Below the pieces are notes generated by a model, which made no database searches, was not told where the DNA came from, and saw nothing but the letters and a program-made list of their open reading frames with translations. Of a DNA stretch of 64,000 nucleotides, positions 13,470-24,855 are shown piece after piece; position 1 is the stretch's first letter, and the number at the start of each line of letters is the position of its first letter. A program made the translations under genes and the position numbers. Origin of the DNA: Batrachochytrium dendrobatidis JAM81 (lineage: Eukaryota; Chytridiomycota; Chytridiomycetes; Rhizophydiales); assembly GCF_000203795.2 (NCBI RefSeq), contig NW_006281101.1:1017279-1081278 (forward strand), given 5' to 3'.

Positions 13470-13692
13470 AAATTGTTTAAACTGCACGTGATGTGCGTGA
13501 CTTGAACTTTGAAATTCAGATTCAATGTCGCCAGTTATAAAAGTTGGTTTGCAATTGTGGATTATCAAAAGTTTAAATCTCGGAAATACAACTGTTGTTT
13601 GCATGCCAATAACCAGAACGTTGTGCAGTAAATTAACATTTCATGAAACTGTGCTTTGGCTGATTTACATTTCATGTGAATGCGGCAGTTGA
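13470..13692. repeat. MITE-like element C (degenerate)
   Basis: The right end reads ACATTTCATGTGAATGCGGC at about 13667-13686. The interior block AAATACAACTGTTGTTTGCATG (13584-13605) is shared with elements B and F. It occupies most of the divergent promoter region between KAP123 and the BAP31-like gene. Confidence 0.5.
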
Positions 13693-13750
13693 ACCTCGAT
13701 TCATTGCCACGTCATCAAATCTTGATATTTCAAAATTCTACAATTCTTTC

Positions 13751-13758
13751 CTATAAAG
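13751..13758 (+). promoter_or_regulatory. TATA-like box upstream of the BAP31-like gene
   Basis: CTATAAAG lies 31 bases before the ATG at 13790. The position is short for a TATA box relative to a start codon, so the 5' leader would be very short. Assignment is tentative. Confidence 0.3.
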
Positions 13759-13789
13759 TTGACTGCCACTTCTCACTCAATAAGAAACC

Positions 13790-14634
13790 ATGTCGCTGTT
13801 TAACAAACTTACTTACTATGTATTGTGGATTGAGGTTTTATTCTATCTGTTGTCATTGATTCCACTCTCATTCATTGCTGCAAAAACGTGAGTTTAATGG
13901 TCTTGAACTACTTCAATCTATGAGCATCTATGCATGCACACTTTATACTTTTGCCTTGTTTTAACGTTGACTTGTACTGTCTATATTCTTATTCCTTGTA
14001 GTCGCAAAGATGCTATGAATTGGTTTGGCAAGATCTCAAGCAATGAATATGCTGTGTGGACAGCCAGGATCGCACTTTTGATTATTTCTGGAGTGTTTGC
14101 TGACAATGTTCTTCGATTGTTTAAGCTGGAAAGTGAGACCCATGATCATGGTCATCATCACAACCATCATTCAGGAAGTTCTGAATACACCATGGGTAAG
14201 ATCATATGTCTGCTATTTCAATTCAAGTGGCAGATCCAGACTAACCTGGCATAATGTATTTGAAATTGAAACCAAGAACTTCAAAGCAAATACCAACGAT
14301 TCTACTCGCAACGCAACGTATACATGAGCGCATTTACGCTGTTTATGATTCTGTAAGTGTTTTTTGACCAATTTTGGATATTGTCGCTCAAAACGCATCA
14401 TCCAGCTCATGATTATGTAATGACTGATTGTTGCAACTGTCAACAAGTGTCTTGTATCGTAGATTTATGGATGTGTATCGCATTATCCAGCTCGAGCTTG
14501 ACATTTCCTCTATAAAGGCTACACAAATTCCACCACCAGTCATGCCTGCTTCCAAAGTTGTTAAAGCAGACACTGCCCACAACGAAAATGCCACTCTCAC
14601 CAACCGGAACAAAAACGATCAAAAGGAAAAGTAG
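13790..14634 (+). CDS. BAP31/YET-like endoplasmic reticulum membrane protein
   Basis: Four exons: 13790-13887, 14002-14195, 14277-14352 and 14463-14634, giving 179 aa. The three hydrophobic segments are VLFYLLSLIPLSFI (about 16-29), ARIALLIISGVFADNVLRL (about 52-70) and NVYMSAFTLFMILF (about 112-125). The block QRFYSQRNVYMSAF matches the BAP31 family pattern FRAQRNLYISGF, and a His-rich luminal/cytosolic loop lies between TM2 and TM3. BAP31/BAP29 (yeast Yet1/Yet3) are ER cargo-sorting and quality-control proteins associated with the translocon. The C-terminal tail is short, Lys/Asn-rich and ends QKEK; the long coiled coil of animal BAP31 is missing. It is divergent from KAP123 across a MITE-bearing region. 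Confidence 0.82.
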
Positions 14635-14749
14635 ACCAAAATTTAAGCAATTGCAAATCAAGACATGATTTTATACGCCTTTGTTTAATCGCAATTATTC
14701 CCACAATACCATTGATGATGCACTCTTGCTAATGTATTTGACTGATTGC

Positions 14750-16167
14750 CTAAGAGGACTTTGAGCCCTTTATCTTTTTCTTTTCATCCCATCTATATAT
14801 TCATGAATTGCCAAAATAAATGTTAGTTGATGTGGATATAGGGGATTGGACAAAAGTGCATGTATTGTTAGAAAAACAAATGGAGATTTTGGATAGAATC
14901 TAGACAGTATACATACCCCCATAGTGGCATAAAGCTTTCGATGATGCCAACGTCAGCCCATAGATTGGGGAACAACCAACCGCCTTGGCCGATAACCAGT
15001 AGCAGCACGACCCAGATAATGAGACGCAACACGGCAATAGCCATAAGAGCACCGATAAGTCCCATCATTCCAAGTGACAGATAGTACACTCCCTGTCGCA
15101 TTGGCTCTGGCCACAATGGGAACATTACGCCAGCAAAAGTAAGTAAAAGTATGCCAACACCAATCAGCGTGCCAGTCAATTGAGAACCCTCGTATACCCA
15201 AACGTAATAATCATCCTCGTCGAATGGCTTTCCTGGCGGCACAAGACCAAGCTTCTGACTTTTAGGTTCTTTGGAAGCTGGTGCAAAAACATGATGATCA
15301 AGAAGCGATGAGATCATGGCTTCACCAGCTGATCTATCTGCGACTGTGGGTCTTTTTGGATCTTTTCTATAGGGCTCGCGAAGAAGAGCATTTACAGCAT
15401 GCTTGCCTACAATGGTTTAGAATTGAAGGGAAATGAGTTGGTAGACATTCAAGATAGATATTTTTTCGAGAGGAATACAAGACTTGAACAAGATGAATGG
15501 AATGATAGTTACCCTTGAAGAACTCGACTCTCTTTCCATTTAAAAAACCTTGACGCAGCCGAAACTCGGATTCTGAAGTATTTCTGAGAAAGTTGATGAC
15601 TAAAAGTAGTTCTGCAGGAATTGGTTTTTGTGCCTAGTTGTATAAATCCGCGAGTGACAAGATACAACAACAGGAATGAATATACAAGCACATGGTAGCC
15701 GAGTGGCCATTTTGAATCAAAATCAAGCAGTTAGTAAAAACAAGCCAACGAGATGATATAAAATAGCACATGAAACAAATGGACAGGTAAAAGGATTGTA
15801 ATAGGCACCAAGATATGAAACCAGAGTGGTGCAGACTTGTAAAAGACGAGCAGGTTAAAATACAGATAGTGGCACTATCAAGATATGAAGGTTGGAGTAG
15901 CAAGTAGGTGGATAGAGTTCAAGTCTATTTAAAAAAAGATTGCAAAGAGAGTTGATTCCAAACGCAGCGTTTCTTGAGTTGGATTTCGATTTGAAATAGT
16001 AATGAATGCATCAAGAGCAATACAAGTGTAGAAATGAAGGATATTCACAGACAAGTATTTTGTAGGTTACAAGACGAATGAAGAATGAATGAATTGAATT
16101 AAGAAAGGATTCAAGACTCTTCAAGACTCTTCAAGACTCTTCTTTAAGACAGTTTACTTACAGTCAT
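14750..16167 (-). CDS. SEC62: Protein translocation subunit SEC62
   Basis: Exons 16167-16162 (ATG ACT), 15633-15513, 15406-14917 and 14792-14750 give 219 aa. The N-terminal cytosolic domain contains GKRVEFFKGKHAVNALL. Two membrane segments follow (GTLIGVGILLLTFAGVMFPLW and a long one from VYYLSLGMMGLIGALMA to WVVLLLVIG), then WLFPNLWADVGIIESFMPLW, which is the Sec62 signature. SEC62 works with Sec61/Sec63 in post-translational import into the ER. The last exon is 43 bases; splicing it in gives a W-D-E-K-K-K basic tail typical of the family, whereas reading through would give an unrelated hydrophobic end. The 528-base first intron holds a tandem decamer repeat. Confidence 0.88.
16111..16140 (+). 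repeat. Tandem 10-bp repeat, three copies, in SEC62 intron 1
   Basis: Three exact copies of TCAAGACTCT lie head to tail at 16111-16140, followed by a degenerate fourth (TCTTTAAGAC). The tract is 20 bases from the donor of the first SEC62 intron, in its 5' part on the minus strand. Confidence 0.9.
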
Positions 16168-16278
16168 GATGTGAGCAAGTTGATTGATTCCAAAAGTACA
16201 ACTTCAAAAGTCAGCCGCGTGTTAGTTTCAGTCAGACTGCAGTTTCTGCTTTTTACTTCAATTTGTTTCGCAAAACTA

Positions 16279-18127
16279 ATGTCTGGTTTGTACTCACTCT
16301 CTAGTCCTGCTTAATGCTCTTCAATCTTGGCATTCGCTTGACTCTTTAATTCTATTCATTTTGTCATCTTGCGTTACAACTGATTCAGGCTTGTTCGGCT
16401 GTTGCAGGACTTCTTGTCTGCATTATGACATCCTTACTCTGTTGATGCCATGCATAGATTGGTTATCAGATTCCAGATATTATCGCATTTCTGGCTCAAC
16501 CCTCATGCTTGTCTTTTACATCCACAGGCTTGATCTGACTGATATCGATAATTTACCATCGAAGATCTACTTGGTCTGCAGATCCTCAACTATTTTTATT
16601 GCTCTCAACCACTGCTTCTTGGTCTTTCATTTTGTTTTTTCACATCATATCCTGTAAGACTGAGATTACATCCAAGCATGATGGTTGTTTACTAATCATA
16701 TCCTTTGAACTTGGACTTTTCAACCAGCTGCAGATTATGACAAATCTCCAAGACACTCAAGTCCCGGCCGCCGAGATTTGGACCGAAACCGTTCTCGTTC
16801 GCCCGGAGCTTCTCGAAGGTCGCATGGACCTGCTCGCTCGCCTGATCGTGCCCCTGCTGACAGAGAACGATCGTAATGTCGATATGCCTTGTAGTTTGTA
16901 TCAACTCTTTCACCTTGTCTTGCCATTCAACAATCCATCTGCAACGGCGGTACAATTACCTTGTTGTCATCTGCAATGTTCAATCATGCTCTAATGGCAA
17001 CCACACTCCATCACACATCTCATTTTACTCTTATTTAATCCAAGAATTCAAAACCAATTTATACATCAGATCTCATACACTGCCAATGTCTGTTTTTTGG
17101 TTCCACTTTCAAGTTTAAAAGCTTGACTAGTTTACTCATCTGTTTTTACTTGGAATTCCAACTCTTGTTATCATCAGAAACTCAACCAACACTGGCACAA
17201 ATTTGTTTGTGAGTGGGCTATCCATGGATGTTCGCAACGAGGATCTTGAAGGAATATTTTCAAAATACGGCAAGGTGTGTTGGATTGTGGCGATTATCCA
17301 TCAACAATTACTTTTTTAAACTGCAAGAGTTGGTTTTATACTTGTTGCTTATTTTATTTGTATTGCCAAACCTTTAAATACTTTTTAGGTTCTTAAATGT
17401 GAAGTCATGTATGTTTAAATTTTTATTGCAATCAAGAGTGCTTGTCATTATGCTTTGCAATCATCCAATACATGCTTTGAAATACCATAAAACTGACTTT
17501 TATTGTAAACACATCCATACAGGTTTGATCCACGCACTAGAGAATCGCGTGGGTTTGGATTTGTCAACTTTGCTAATGTAGAAGATGCAGACGATGCCCT
17601 GACTCTTAATGGGGCTGACTTGCTTGGGCGACCACTAATGGTGCAAAAGGTATGACTTTTGAACAAGACATGCATTTGATTTGTGGTTGTACCCTTGAAA
17701 GTCTTGTTCAGTTGAATATATCTTAAAAATACATAGGCTCGGAGACAGCGTCCTCGAACACCTACACCTGGCGAGTATCGTGGTCCTATAAAGGAAATCC
17801 TTTACGGTAAATCAGCTGTCATTGATGAGTTTTGACTATGCTTTAGTGATTGGTTTGCACTGCGTTTTGCACTACGTTTTAATTTATGTTTTGATGGAAT
17901 ATCTATCAATATGCCACATTTGCTTAGATCGTCGTCGCGATGATCGCTATAGTCGTGGAGGTCGTTCCAGTGATCATGATCCGTATGCAAGCAGAGAACG
18001 CTTTGATCGACCTCGCGATCGCTACGATAGTCGTGAGCGTGATTATGAGCGTGAATATGATCGCTATAATGGACGAGGTGGAGGCGATCGTTACGATCGT
18101 GAAGGTGACCGTGGAAGACGCTGGTAG
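16279..18127 (+). CDS. Tra2-like SR splicing regulator (RS-RRM-RS)
   Basis: Seven exons: 16279-16285, 16734-16872, 17178-17274, 17389-17408, 17523-17649, 17737-17806 and 17928-18127, giving 219 aa. The N-terminal Arg/Ser-rich region (about 3-48) includes RNRSRSPGASRRS. The single RRM (about 55-130) has RNP2 LFVSGL and RNP1 RGFGFVNF; a PRTPTPGEY linker follows, typical of Tra2/SRSF10-like proteins, then an RD/RS/RG-rich tail. Such proteins bind exonic enhancers and regulate splice-site choice. The first exon, seven coding bases with a GTTTGT donor, is the least certain part. It is divergent from SEC62 (111 bases between starts) and convergent with the 27K snRNP gene. Confidence 0.82.
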
Positions 18128-18251
18128 ATCTTTAGCTTTAGCTTGTATGGATTTGTCGAGTTCAAATAAAAATCACACTATTCTGGCCATTTGTTGCAAA
18201 TACCCAGCGTTTATTTCATACAAAAGTTTAACATGGTCATTAATAGTTGCA

Positions 18252-19394
18252 CTATCCAGGAGAAAGAGCTCTGTTAAATCCCTTGGATCTGTTCATATAT
18301 TGACGGTATTGGCGCTTCTTATTAATCTTGGCATTGCTGATATCTGTCCCAGGAACCTTTTTTCCCTAAAATAATACATGCAATTTAAAATGAGTTCATA
18401 TCGTGCAGTACTCTTGGTAATAAACAGACAATCTCCATCATTTAGCCAAGTATCAAAAGAGTGCATTGGATGGGAAAATGGTCTAGTATTTTCATGCTAT
18501 AAATAAAATACCTTTGTCGAGTCAAACCCATCAATTCCCATAAGAAGACGCATCTTTGCTTCTTCGTCCAACTCCTCTATATTATTTCCATTCTCAGAAG
18601 TGCAATCTTGCAAATCACTATGTTTTCCACTTAAATTATCGTTTGAATAGGCACGACTAGAGCTGGCTTTTTTGATAGGAGCTTGATTGGGTTGTTCACG
18701 ATCGTCTATTTCATTCCTAGATCGGCGATTACGCCCACGTTCTACGCTTGGACTGCGACTAACACTGTAGCGTCTTCGATGATGACGTGGCGATGTAGAT
18801 CTGGAAAGAGAGCGACGTCTGTCTCGACTTCGTCGATAGTCTTCTTCACGGTCTCTGTAGCCTCGCTCAGATCGATCCAAAGCAAGATGGTCGTCTATTT
18901 GAAAATACAAAAGGCAATAGTTGGTTGAGTTTTAAATCTATTGTTAAAACTTTATTTTTCAAACATGCATCCATGTTGACTGGGTAGAATGAATAAAGTG
19001 AGACCACGTACCTTTAGGTGAACGAGATCTTGACCTATATTGGCGATTGGAGCGGCCTCGACTTCTGCTGCGACTTTTACTGTGTCCTCTACCACTCGAA
19101 CGCTGACCATTTTCACGAGAGTTGCTGTGACCACCTCTGCCTTCATAATCCAATGTTTCAGGCATAACTAAGTTTCATATACAAAAGTATTATCAACTTG
19201 AGTTTCTATGCACTACACTGCCGAATGTCTGATTCAGTACATTCCAGTCTTGAATCAAAAATAAAGAAATAACTCTAACCTTTATCTGGAGTATCAAATG
19301 TATCTGCATCTCGATAACCTCTACCACTACTTCGCTTGCTATGGCCTGACTCTCTTCGGACATCCCGAGAATCTCTTCGTCTGTAGTCTGACAT
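18252..19394 (-). CDS. SNRNP27: U4/U6.U5 tri-snRNP 27 kDa protein
   Basis: Four exons: 19394-19280, 19167-19012, 18894-18512 and 18365-18252, giving 255 aa. Most of the protein is an RS domain (RSRSRGRSNRQYRSRSRSP and RRRSLSRSTSPRHHRRR). The decisive part is the C-terminus, MRLLMGIDGFDSTK joined to GKKVPGTDIS and then KRQYRQYMNRSKGFNR, which is the conserved SNRNP27 tail. In the B complex this tail contacts the U6 ACAGA helix/5' splice-site region (family knowledge). The stop codons of this gene and the Tra2-like gene are 124 bases apart, so two splicing factors are neighbours. Human SNRNP27 is shorter (155 aa); the extra length here is in the RS region. Confidence 0.9.
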
Positions 19395-19523
19395 GACTAT
19401 GTTGGCTGCAATTGACGGGCAAGTTTTGACATTTCAAAATTAGCCAGAACACCAGCACTTTGCCCAAATTTCATTTTATTTTTCAAAGATTTGGCATTTC
19501 ATCAGCAACTCGATCCGTTTCAC

Positions 19524-19872
19524 GGCCCTATTCATGGAGAATGAAACACTGGAGTGTCTGCATAATAAACAGGTTTATGAAATGATGAGTACCAATTTAT
19601 TAAACAATATTAAAATATGTCATCTTGAATCAGAGCGTGAATATATGAGATTGTATTGAGAATAGCCGAGTCTAGTATCTGAATTGTAATGAATCTGATT
19701 TCAGTTTTTGTAAAATGATTCTCGAGAGAGTTTTAAAAAGAACAATCTCAACTCGTCGCATTATAATAGATTGATAATGCTTTGGGTAGAAACACGCAAC
19801 GAATATTTGACCATTATTCCAAAAATCAGACAATTATTACAAGTGTTTTATTTTACGTCAATACAACTTCAA
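19524..19872. repeat. MITE-like element D in the SNRNP27/DUG1 divergent promoter
   Basis: The left end reads CCTATTCATGGAGAATGAAA at about 19527-19546, and the right end GTTTTATTTTACGTCAATAC at about 19844-19863. It fills most of the region between the two divergent genes, and its right end stops about 20-25 bases before the DUG1 start codon. Confidence 0.65.
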
Positions 19873-19889
19873 CTCAATATCAACAACCA

Positions 19890-22838
19890 ATGGTATCAGA
19901 CAGTGTCAACAATTACATTGACGAGCATCAGAACTACTTTGTTCAGCGTCTTGCAGAAACCGTTGCAATTCCTAGGTATGTTGGTTGATTAAATACTTTT
20001 AACCAGATTTACTATACTGGTGGTGGTAAAGTGCTGTTGGAATGCCATGACTTGTGATAGCCAGTTGTCTTGGTTCTCACTGATCGATTGTTGCTCATGC
20101 TTTATTTTTCATGATTCACTGTTGCAGTGTCAGTAGCTCTGCGGCTCACCGTCCAGATGTAGTTCGAATGGGTTTTGTAAGTGCAAACTTTCATCATGTT
20201 CCATCATGAACAGTCTTGCAATTCACCGAATCTATTGTCTAATAATAATGTAATCTGTTGCTCACTTTAAATGATAATGATCTGTTCAACTTGATTCTAG
20301 TGGCTGGAAAAGGAACTCAAGGGACTTGGCGCCAGGTATTCATTGTTCTGTCCAACAGTTTTACTATCAAATCTAAACTATTCATTGATAACTTTCTTGA
20401 CGTGCTTGTTAGTGTCGAGCTTCGTTACCCCGGAAAACAACAGCTAGAAGGACGTGAGATTGATCTTCCTCCCATTGTTCTTGCCACATATGGCACAGAT
20501 CCCAATAAGAAAACTGTTCTTGTTTATGGTAATTGTTTGGATCTGGACTTGTTTGCAATGCATATTTTGAAATCTAATACATAGATATTGCACTACATAT
20601 TCAGGTCATTATGATGTCCAGCCTGCTCTCAAAGAGGACGGGTATGTATATTTAATATTGTGTATTCAACTTGATCGCAAATACAGATTCCTCGACTAGT
20701 CCTAATCACATTGCTTCAACTAAACCGCCCATTTATGTATTGCATTCGAATATCTGTCATAGGTGGGCAACAGATCCTTTTACTCTGGTGGAGGATGATA
20801 AGGGTCGTATGTTTGGTCGCGGAAGCACTGACGACAAGGGACCAGTCATTTCTTGGCTCTGGGTTATTCAGATTCACCAGAAACTTGGACTCGATTTGCC
20901 TGGTAAGTGTCAGTGTAGATATATTTCAAGTAGTGTAATATTTCTAATGCATTGCTTGGCAATCATAGTCAACCTGAAAATGTGTTTTGAGGGAATGGAA
21001 GAATCTGGCAGTGAAGGTCTTGACGAACTGATTTACAAGGAGGCTGCCCTGTATTTTAAAGATGTGGATTGCGTGTGCATCAGCGACAACTGTATGTAGT
21101 TTTTATTCGCATCACTTACTGCAATTGTTTGCTATTTTAAAAAGACTAAATCAATGCACATTGCTGGATGTTAAGATTGGCTTGGAACAACCAAGCCCTG
21201 CATTACTTATGGTCTTCGTGGAGTATCTTATTTCATGCTGACTGTTTCAGGACCTGGAAAAGATCTTCATTCTGGTGTTTTTGGTACGTTGATAGGATTT
21301 GGCTCATTGTTGAATACAATCTACTTTATGTAATGCTCACCCAACGATTTGTAATCTAGGTGGAACTGTAAGATCAATTCTGTTGAGATAGGGGGTTTAA
21401 ATCGTTCAACACAGTAATGCTTGGACTGTTGCTGAATTATTGTAATAATGTATACTTTATTTAATCTCGTTCTCAACTTTCTCAATCTAGGTTCATGAGC
21501 CAATGACTGATTTGGTTCATCTGATGCAAAAGCTTGTTACTCCAGATGGAAAGATTCTTGTTCCTGGAATCATGGTATTTTTGAGTTTTTTGTGTCTGTA
21601 CTGTCATGTTGGTGAAATACTATAAGCTAGTAATCTTTGTTAAATGCGATGTTTCACTTTTGTTCCAATACAACTTGTAGGATGATGTAGCTCCTGTTAC
21701 ATCTGAAGAGGATGCCATCTACAAAGCACTTGATTTTAGCATGAACGACATTTATAATGCTATCGATGCCAAGAACACTATCCATGACACTGAAAAGAAT
21801 GTGCTCATGTCTCGCTGGCGTTTCCCATCGCTTTCGCTTCACGGTATTGAAGGCGCATTTTACTCTCCGGGTGCAAAAACTGTCATTCCTGCCAAGGTGA
21901 TAGGCAAATTCTCCATTCGCAGTGTTCCTAATCAGGAGCCTGCCAAACTTACAAAACAGGTGGTTGACTACATCATGAGCGAGTTTGCTAAGCTCGGTAG
22001 TAAAAACACTGTCCACGTTGAATGTGAGCATGCTGGAAAGTCGTGGGTTGCTGATATCAACAGCTGGAACTATGGTAAAGTTTAAATTTTGAAATCTTGG
22101 ATGCTTTTACAGTCGTATTCACGTAAAATGGAGCACTATCTTGCAATGGCTGCCTCTATTTTGCTTTGGCATAGAGATGACTGAGCATTTGCTGCATGTT
22201 TCTACTAGAAACTGTCTGCTTATTCAATATATGCTCTCAATTCTTCAAAACACAGCGTACATAATATGATGCACACAATCAAATTATAGCTTTGAATTGA
22301 AGTGGTCATAACTTTACAATCACCAGATCCGGCATTGCAATCTAGACATTACATTTGACTGGTTTGATGCTGTCAATACAACTCTACAAACTTGGTATTT
22401 CATTCTACGTGAATGCGGCTGTAATTATTGCCTTGTATTTGCTTCCAATGCAGAGCTGACTGATTTTTGTGATTTATCAACAACCTTTGCTATTTGGCTC
22501 CAGTTGCTGCTACCAAGGCGGTCCAAAAGGTTTTCAACGTCACCCCTGACTATACTCGTGAAGGTGGCAGTATTCCTGTCACGCTTTCCTTCCAAGAGGC
22601 TCTCAAAAAAAGTGTATGGATTATATATAGACTAGAATTGTTCATGTTTTATAGTCAAGTTACAACTCGGCAAAATACTCACATGAACTGTGAATGCCAT
22701 TAGGTTTTACTTCTTCCTATGGGCCGATCTGATGATGGTGCTCACTCCATCAATGAAAAGCTGGATCGCAGTAATTATATTCAAGGCATTAAACTTTTGT
22801 CTGCGTATCTCTACGAAGTCAGCACTGTACAATCGTAA
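19890..22838 (+). CDS. DUG1: Cys-Gly metallodipeptidase (M20), DUG1/CNDP2
   Basis: Thirteen exons: 19890-19975, 20128-20176, 20301-20335, 20413-20528, 20605-20641, 20763-20902, 20969-21091, 21176-21283, 21360-21367, 21491-21574, 21681-22074, 22504-22613 and 22704-22838, giving 474 aa, the family length. Metal-site motifs are in order: GHYDVQ (His97), GRGSTDDKG (Asp131/132), [10 protein letters not shown] (Glu165/166), and DDGAHS (His443). The enzyme cleaves Cys-Gly from glutathione breakdown in the cytosol. Exon 9 is only eight bases. Intron 11 (22075-22503) is enlarged by a MITE-like insertion. A MITE end sits directly upstream of the start codon. Confidence 0.93.
22104..22432. repeat. MITE-like element E inside DUG1 intron 11
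   Basis: The left end reads CGTATTCACGTAAAATGGAG (about 22110-22129), and the right end TTTCATTCTACGTGAATGCG (about 22398-22417). Internal blocks (CACCAGATCCGGCATTGCAA; TTTTGCTTTGGCATAGAGA) are shared with elements F and K. It makes up about three quarters of this intron. Confidence 0.8.
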
Positions 22839-22915
22839 ACTATTGTGCTAAATCATTTGTCTAGTTACTATTTGACTTGTAAAATTTTGTTTGAGCCATC
22901 AAATCGTTTACTTTT

Positions 22916-23278
22916 ACAACCGTACCATGTAAAATGAAACACTATCTTGCAGTCACTACTTTTGCTTTGGAATAATCATTGATTGACTGTGCTTTTCTAT
23001 TACAAATCAACTGGGTTTTAAAACATCTTTGACATAACCCTACATTGTACGATCATCAGATTTCGTCAATGTAATCCAGAATTGAGTTATTTATGTTCTA
23101 GTTCAAAAAAATAATGATGACATTTCAGGAATACAACTGTTGTGTCCATGTCAGCCAAATAGTTTTCAAAACAATGCTAACCAGTAAACTTGATGTGAAT
23201 GATCGCTTCATGAGATTGGCTGTTGTTATGTATTTTGACACTTTAGTATTTCATTTTACATGAATACAACAGTAAATT
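22916..23278. repeat. MITE-like element F upstream of RPC25
   Basis: The left end reads CCGTACCATGTAAAATGAAA, and the right end TTTCATTTTACATGAATACA at about 23250-23269. Its left two thirds match the reverse complement of element I (33515-33775), including TACATTGTACGATCATCAGA. It occupies the space between the DUG1 stop and the RPC25 start. Confidence 0.8.
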
Positions 23279-23315
23279 GTCTGTTTACCTCGTCAATATA
23301 TTATCACATTTACAA

Positions 23316-24403
23316 ATGTTTGTACTATCCATTCTAACGGATATTGTGCGAGTCTTGCCCAAAGACTTTTACAAAGGCCAAGAGGATGCGATTGTTGATG
23401 AGCTCAATTTTAAATATGCAAACAAAGTGCTGCATAATGTTGGGTTGTGTATTTCTGTCTATGACCTGACCAAGGCTAGTGATCCTGTTGTTCATGCTTG
23501 TCAGGATGGTTCCTATCAATGCCAAGGTGCGTCAATACATTCAAGGATTTGTATACAACGATTGCACTAGTGTTTTTTTCAAGTTTCTACTCGATGCATG
23601 GAAATCAATGTGGTTTAAATAAAATCCACACATGTCAACTCATCCTACTTTATGAATGAATCTTGATCATTCTAGTCGAGTTTAGAATGATTGTGTTTCG
23701 ACCCTTCAAGGGAGAGATTCTGGAGGGTAAGATCAAGGATTGCTCGCCAACAGCTGGAGTTCGAAGTAAGGTTTCAAAATATATGCCATGTATCAATGAT
23801 GGGAATGTACGATCTTGCTTGGCTTTGATCGACTCTGCTTACACTAACCTATATTTCAACTTGGTTATGGAACATGTGGCATGGCTTTGTTTTGATTTGC
23901 GCTGCGCCTAGTTACAATGAACTTTTTCGACGATATTATTATCCCGCCCTCATTTCTCATGCCTGGAAGTGAATAGTAAGTCTGGAGTAGTTGGCAAATC
24001 TGCTTTACAAAAACAGGTTTCTAACAATGCTTTATTTTTACTAGTGATACAAATGAAGGACTTTGGGTATGGAAATACGATGAAAATGATCTGTTTATGG
24101 ACAGAGAAGAGCCTATCCGGTTTCGCGTAGAAAATGAAGCATTTGTGGACGTTGGTCCAGTGAAAGAGATCAAGAGTGGGCAGATTGGAAACAAGACTAT
24201 AACTCCAGCATCAGGAGGTGCTGGAACAGACGAACCACATCGCGATCCGCCTTATACTATTGTGGTAGGTTCATGTACTAGATTATGGATAATACTTGGC
24301 CAATCCACCTTATCTTGGGATCTATATTGAATAATTCATTTTATTATAGGGTTCTATTTCAGAATCGGCACTTGGACTCAAGTCTTGGTGGGATGGACAA
24401 TAA
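23316..24403 (+). CDS. RPC25: RNA polymerase III subunit RPC25 (RPC8)
   Basis: Five exons: 23316-23526, 23676-23765, 23912-23975, 24045-24264 and 24350-24403, giving 212 aa, the same length as yeast Rpc25. The N-terminal RPB7-like tip domain starts MFVLSILTDIVRVLPKDFY and contains KYANKVLHNVGLCISVYDL. The OB/S1-like half has VEFRMIVFRPFKGEILEGKI, then FFDDIIIPPSFL and EPIRFRVENEAFVDV, ending YTIVGSISESALGLKSWW. This subunit pairs with RPC17 to form the stalk of Pol III and helps initiation on tRNA and 5S genes. The ATG at 23316 is chosen because it aligns with the family start. A MITE lies about 40 bases upstream. Confidence 0.93.
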
Positions 24404-24855
24404 CAATATATAATCAGTGAATATAATTACACATTCGTATTGTAAATGGTATTACTCTAGTCATGTTTCCTTTTTTGCTATATTGTCTTGCACCACTTTT
24501 TAAAATGACATTCAGATAAGCAACACTATATTTAGTCAGTCGTCTTTGTCGAAAAACATAAACTGCCAATAATCTGGCTATCAGACATACTTGATGGGTG
24601 ATTTATATTTACACTCGTATTCGTATAAAATGAAACGTTTTATCCTTCAGTGATTGCTCTGAAATAATCCATGATTTGATACTCGTTTCACCTTATTACT
24701 ACAGATTGAATTTAGACATACTCAGTTATTTATCTGGAATTGATTGGCACACAAACATATTCCTTACTATACTCGAGTCGTTTATACTGGGTCAAGAATC
24801 GATAATATCAAACTGTAGTGTAGTTTCAATCTGCGTGTCGTTGTTGAATGGTTGA
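24404..24855. other. Intergenic region with MITE fragment G and repeat border
   Basis: No gene is seen. 24606-24700 carries a MITE left end (CGTATTCGTATAAAATGAAA at about 24617-24636) and the family block GATTGCTCTGAAATAATCCA. From 24719 onward the sequence (ACTCAGTTATTTATCTGGAA) recurs at 28139, the start of the third copy of the S41 upstream region. Confidence 0.6.

Noticed and set aside
15690..15725. tRNA-like box A (TAGCCGAGTGG)
   Set aside because: The only candidate box B is about 220 bases away and no cloverleaf can be drawn; it lies in a SEC62 intron.
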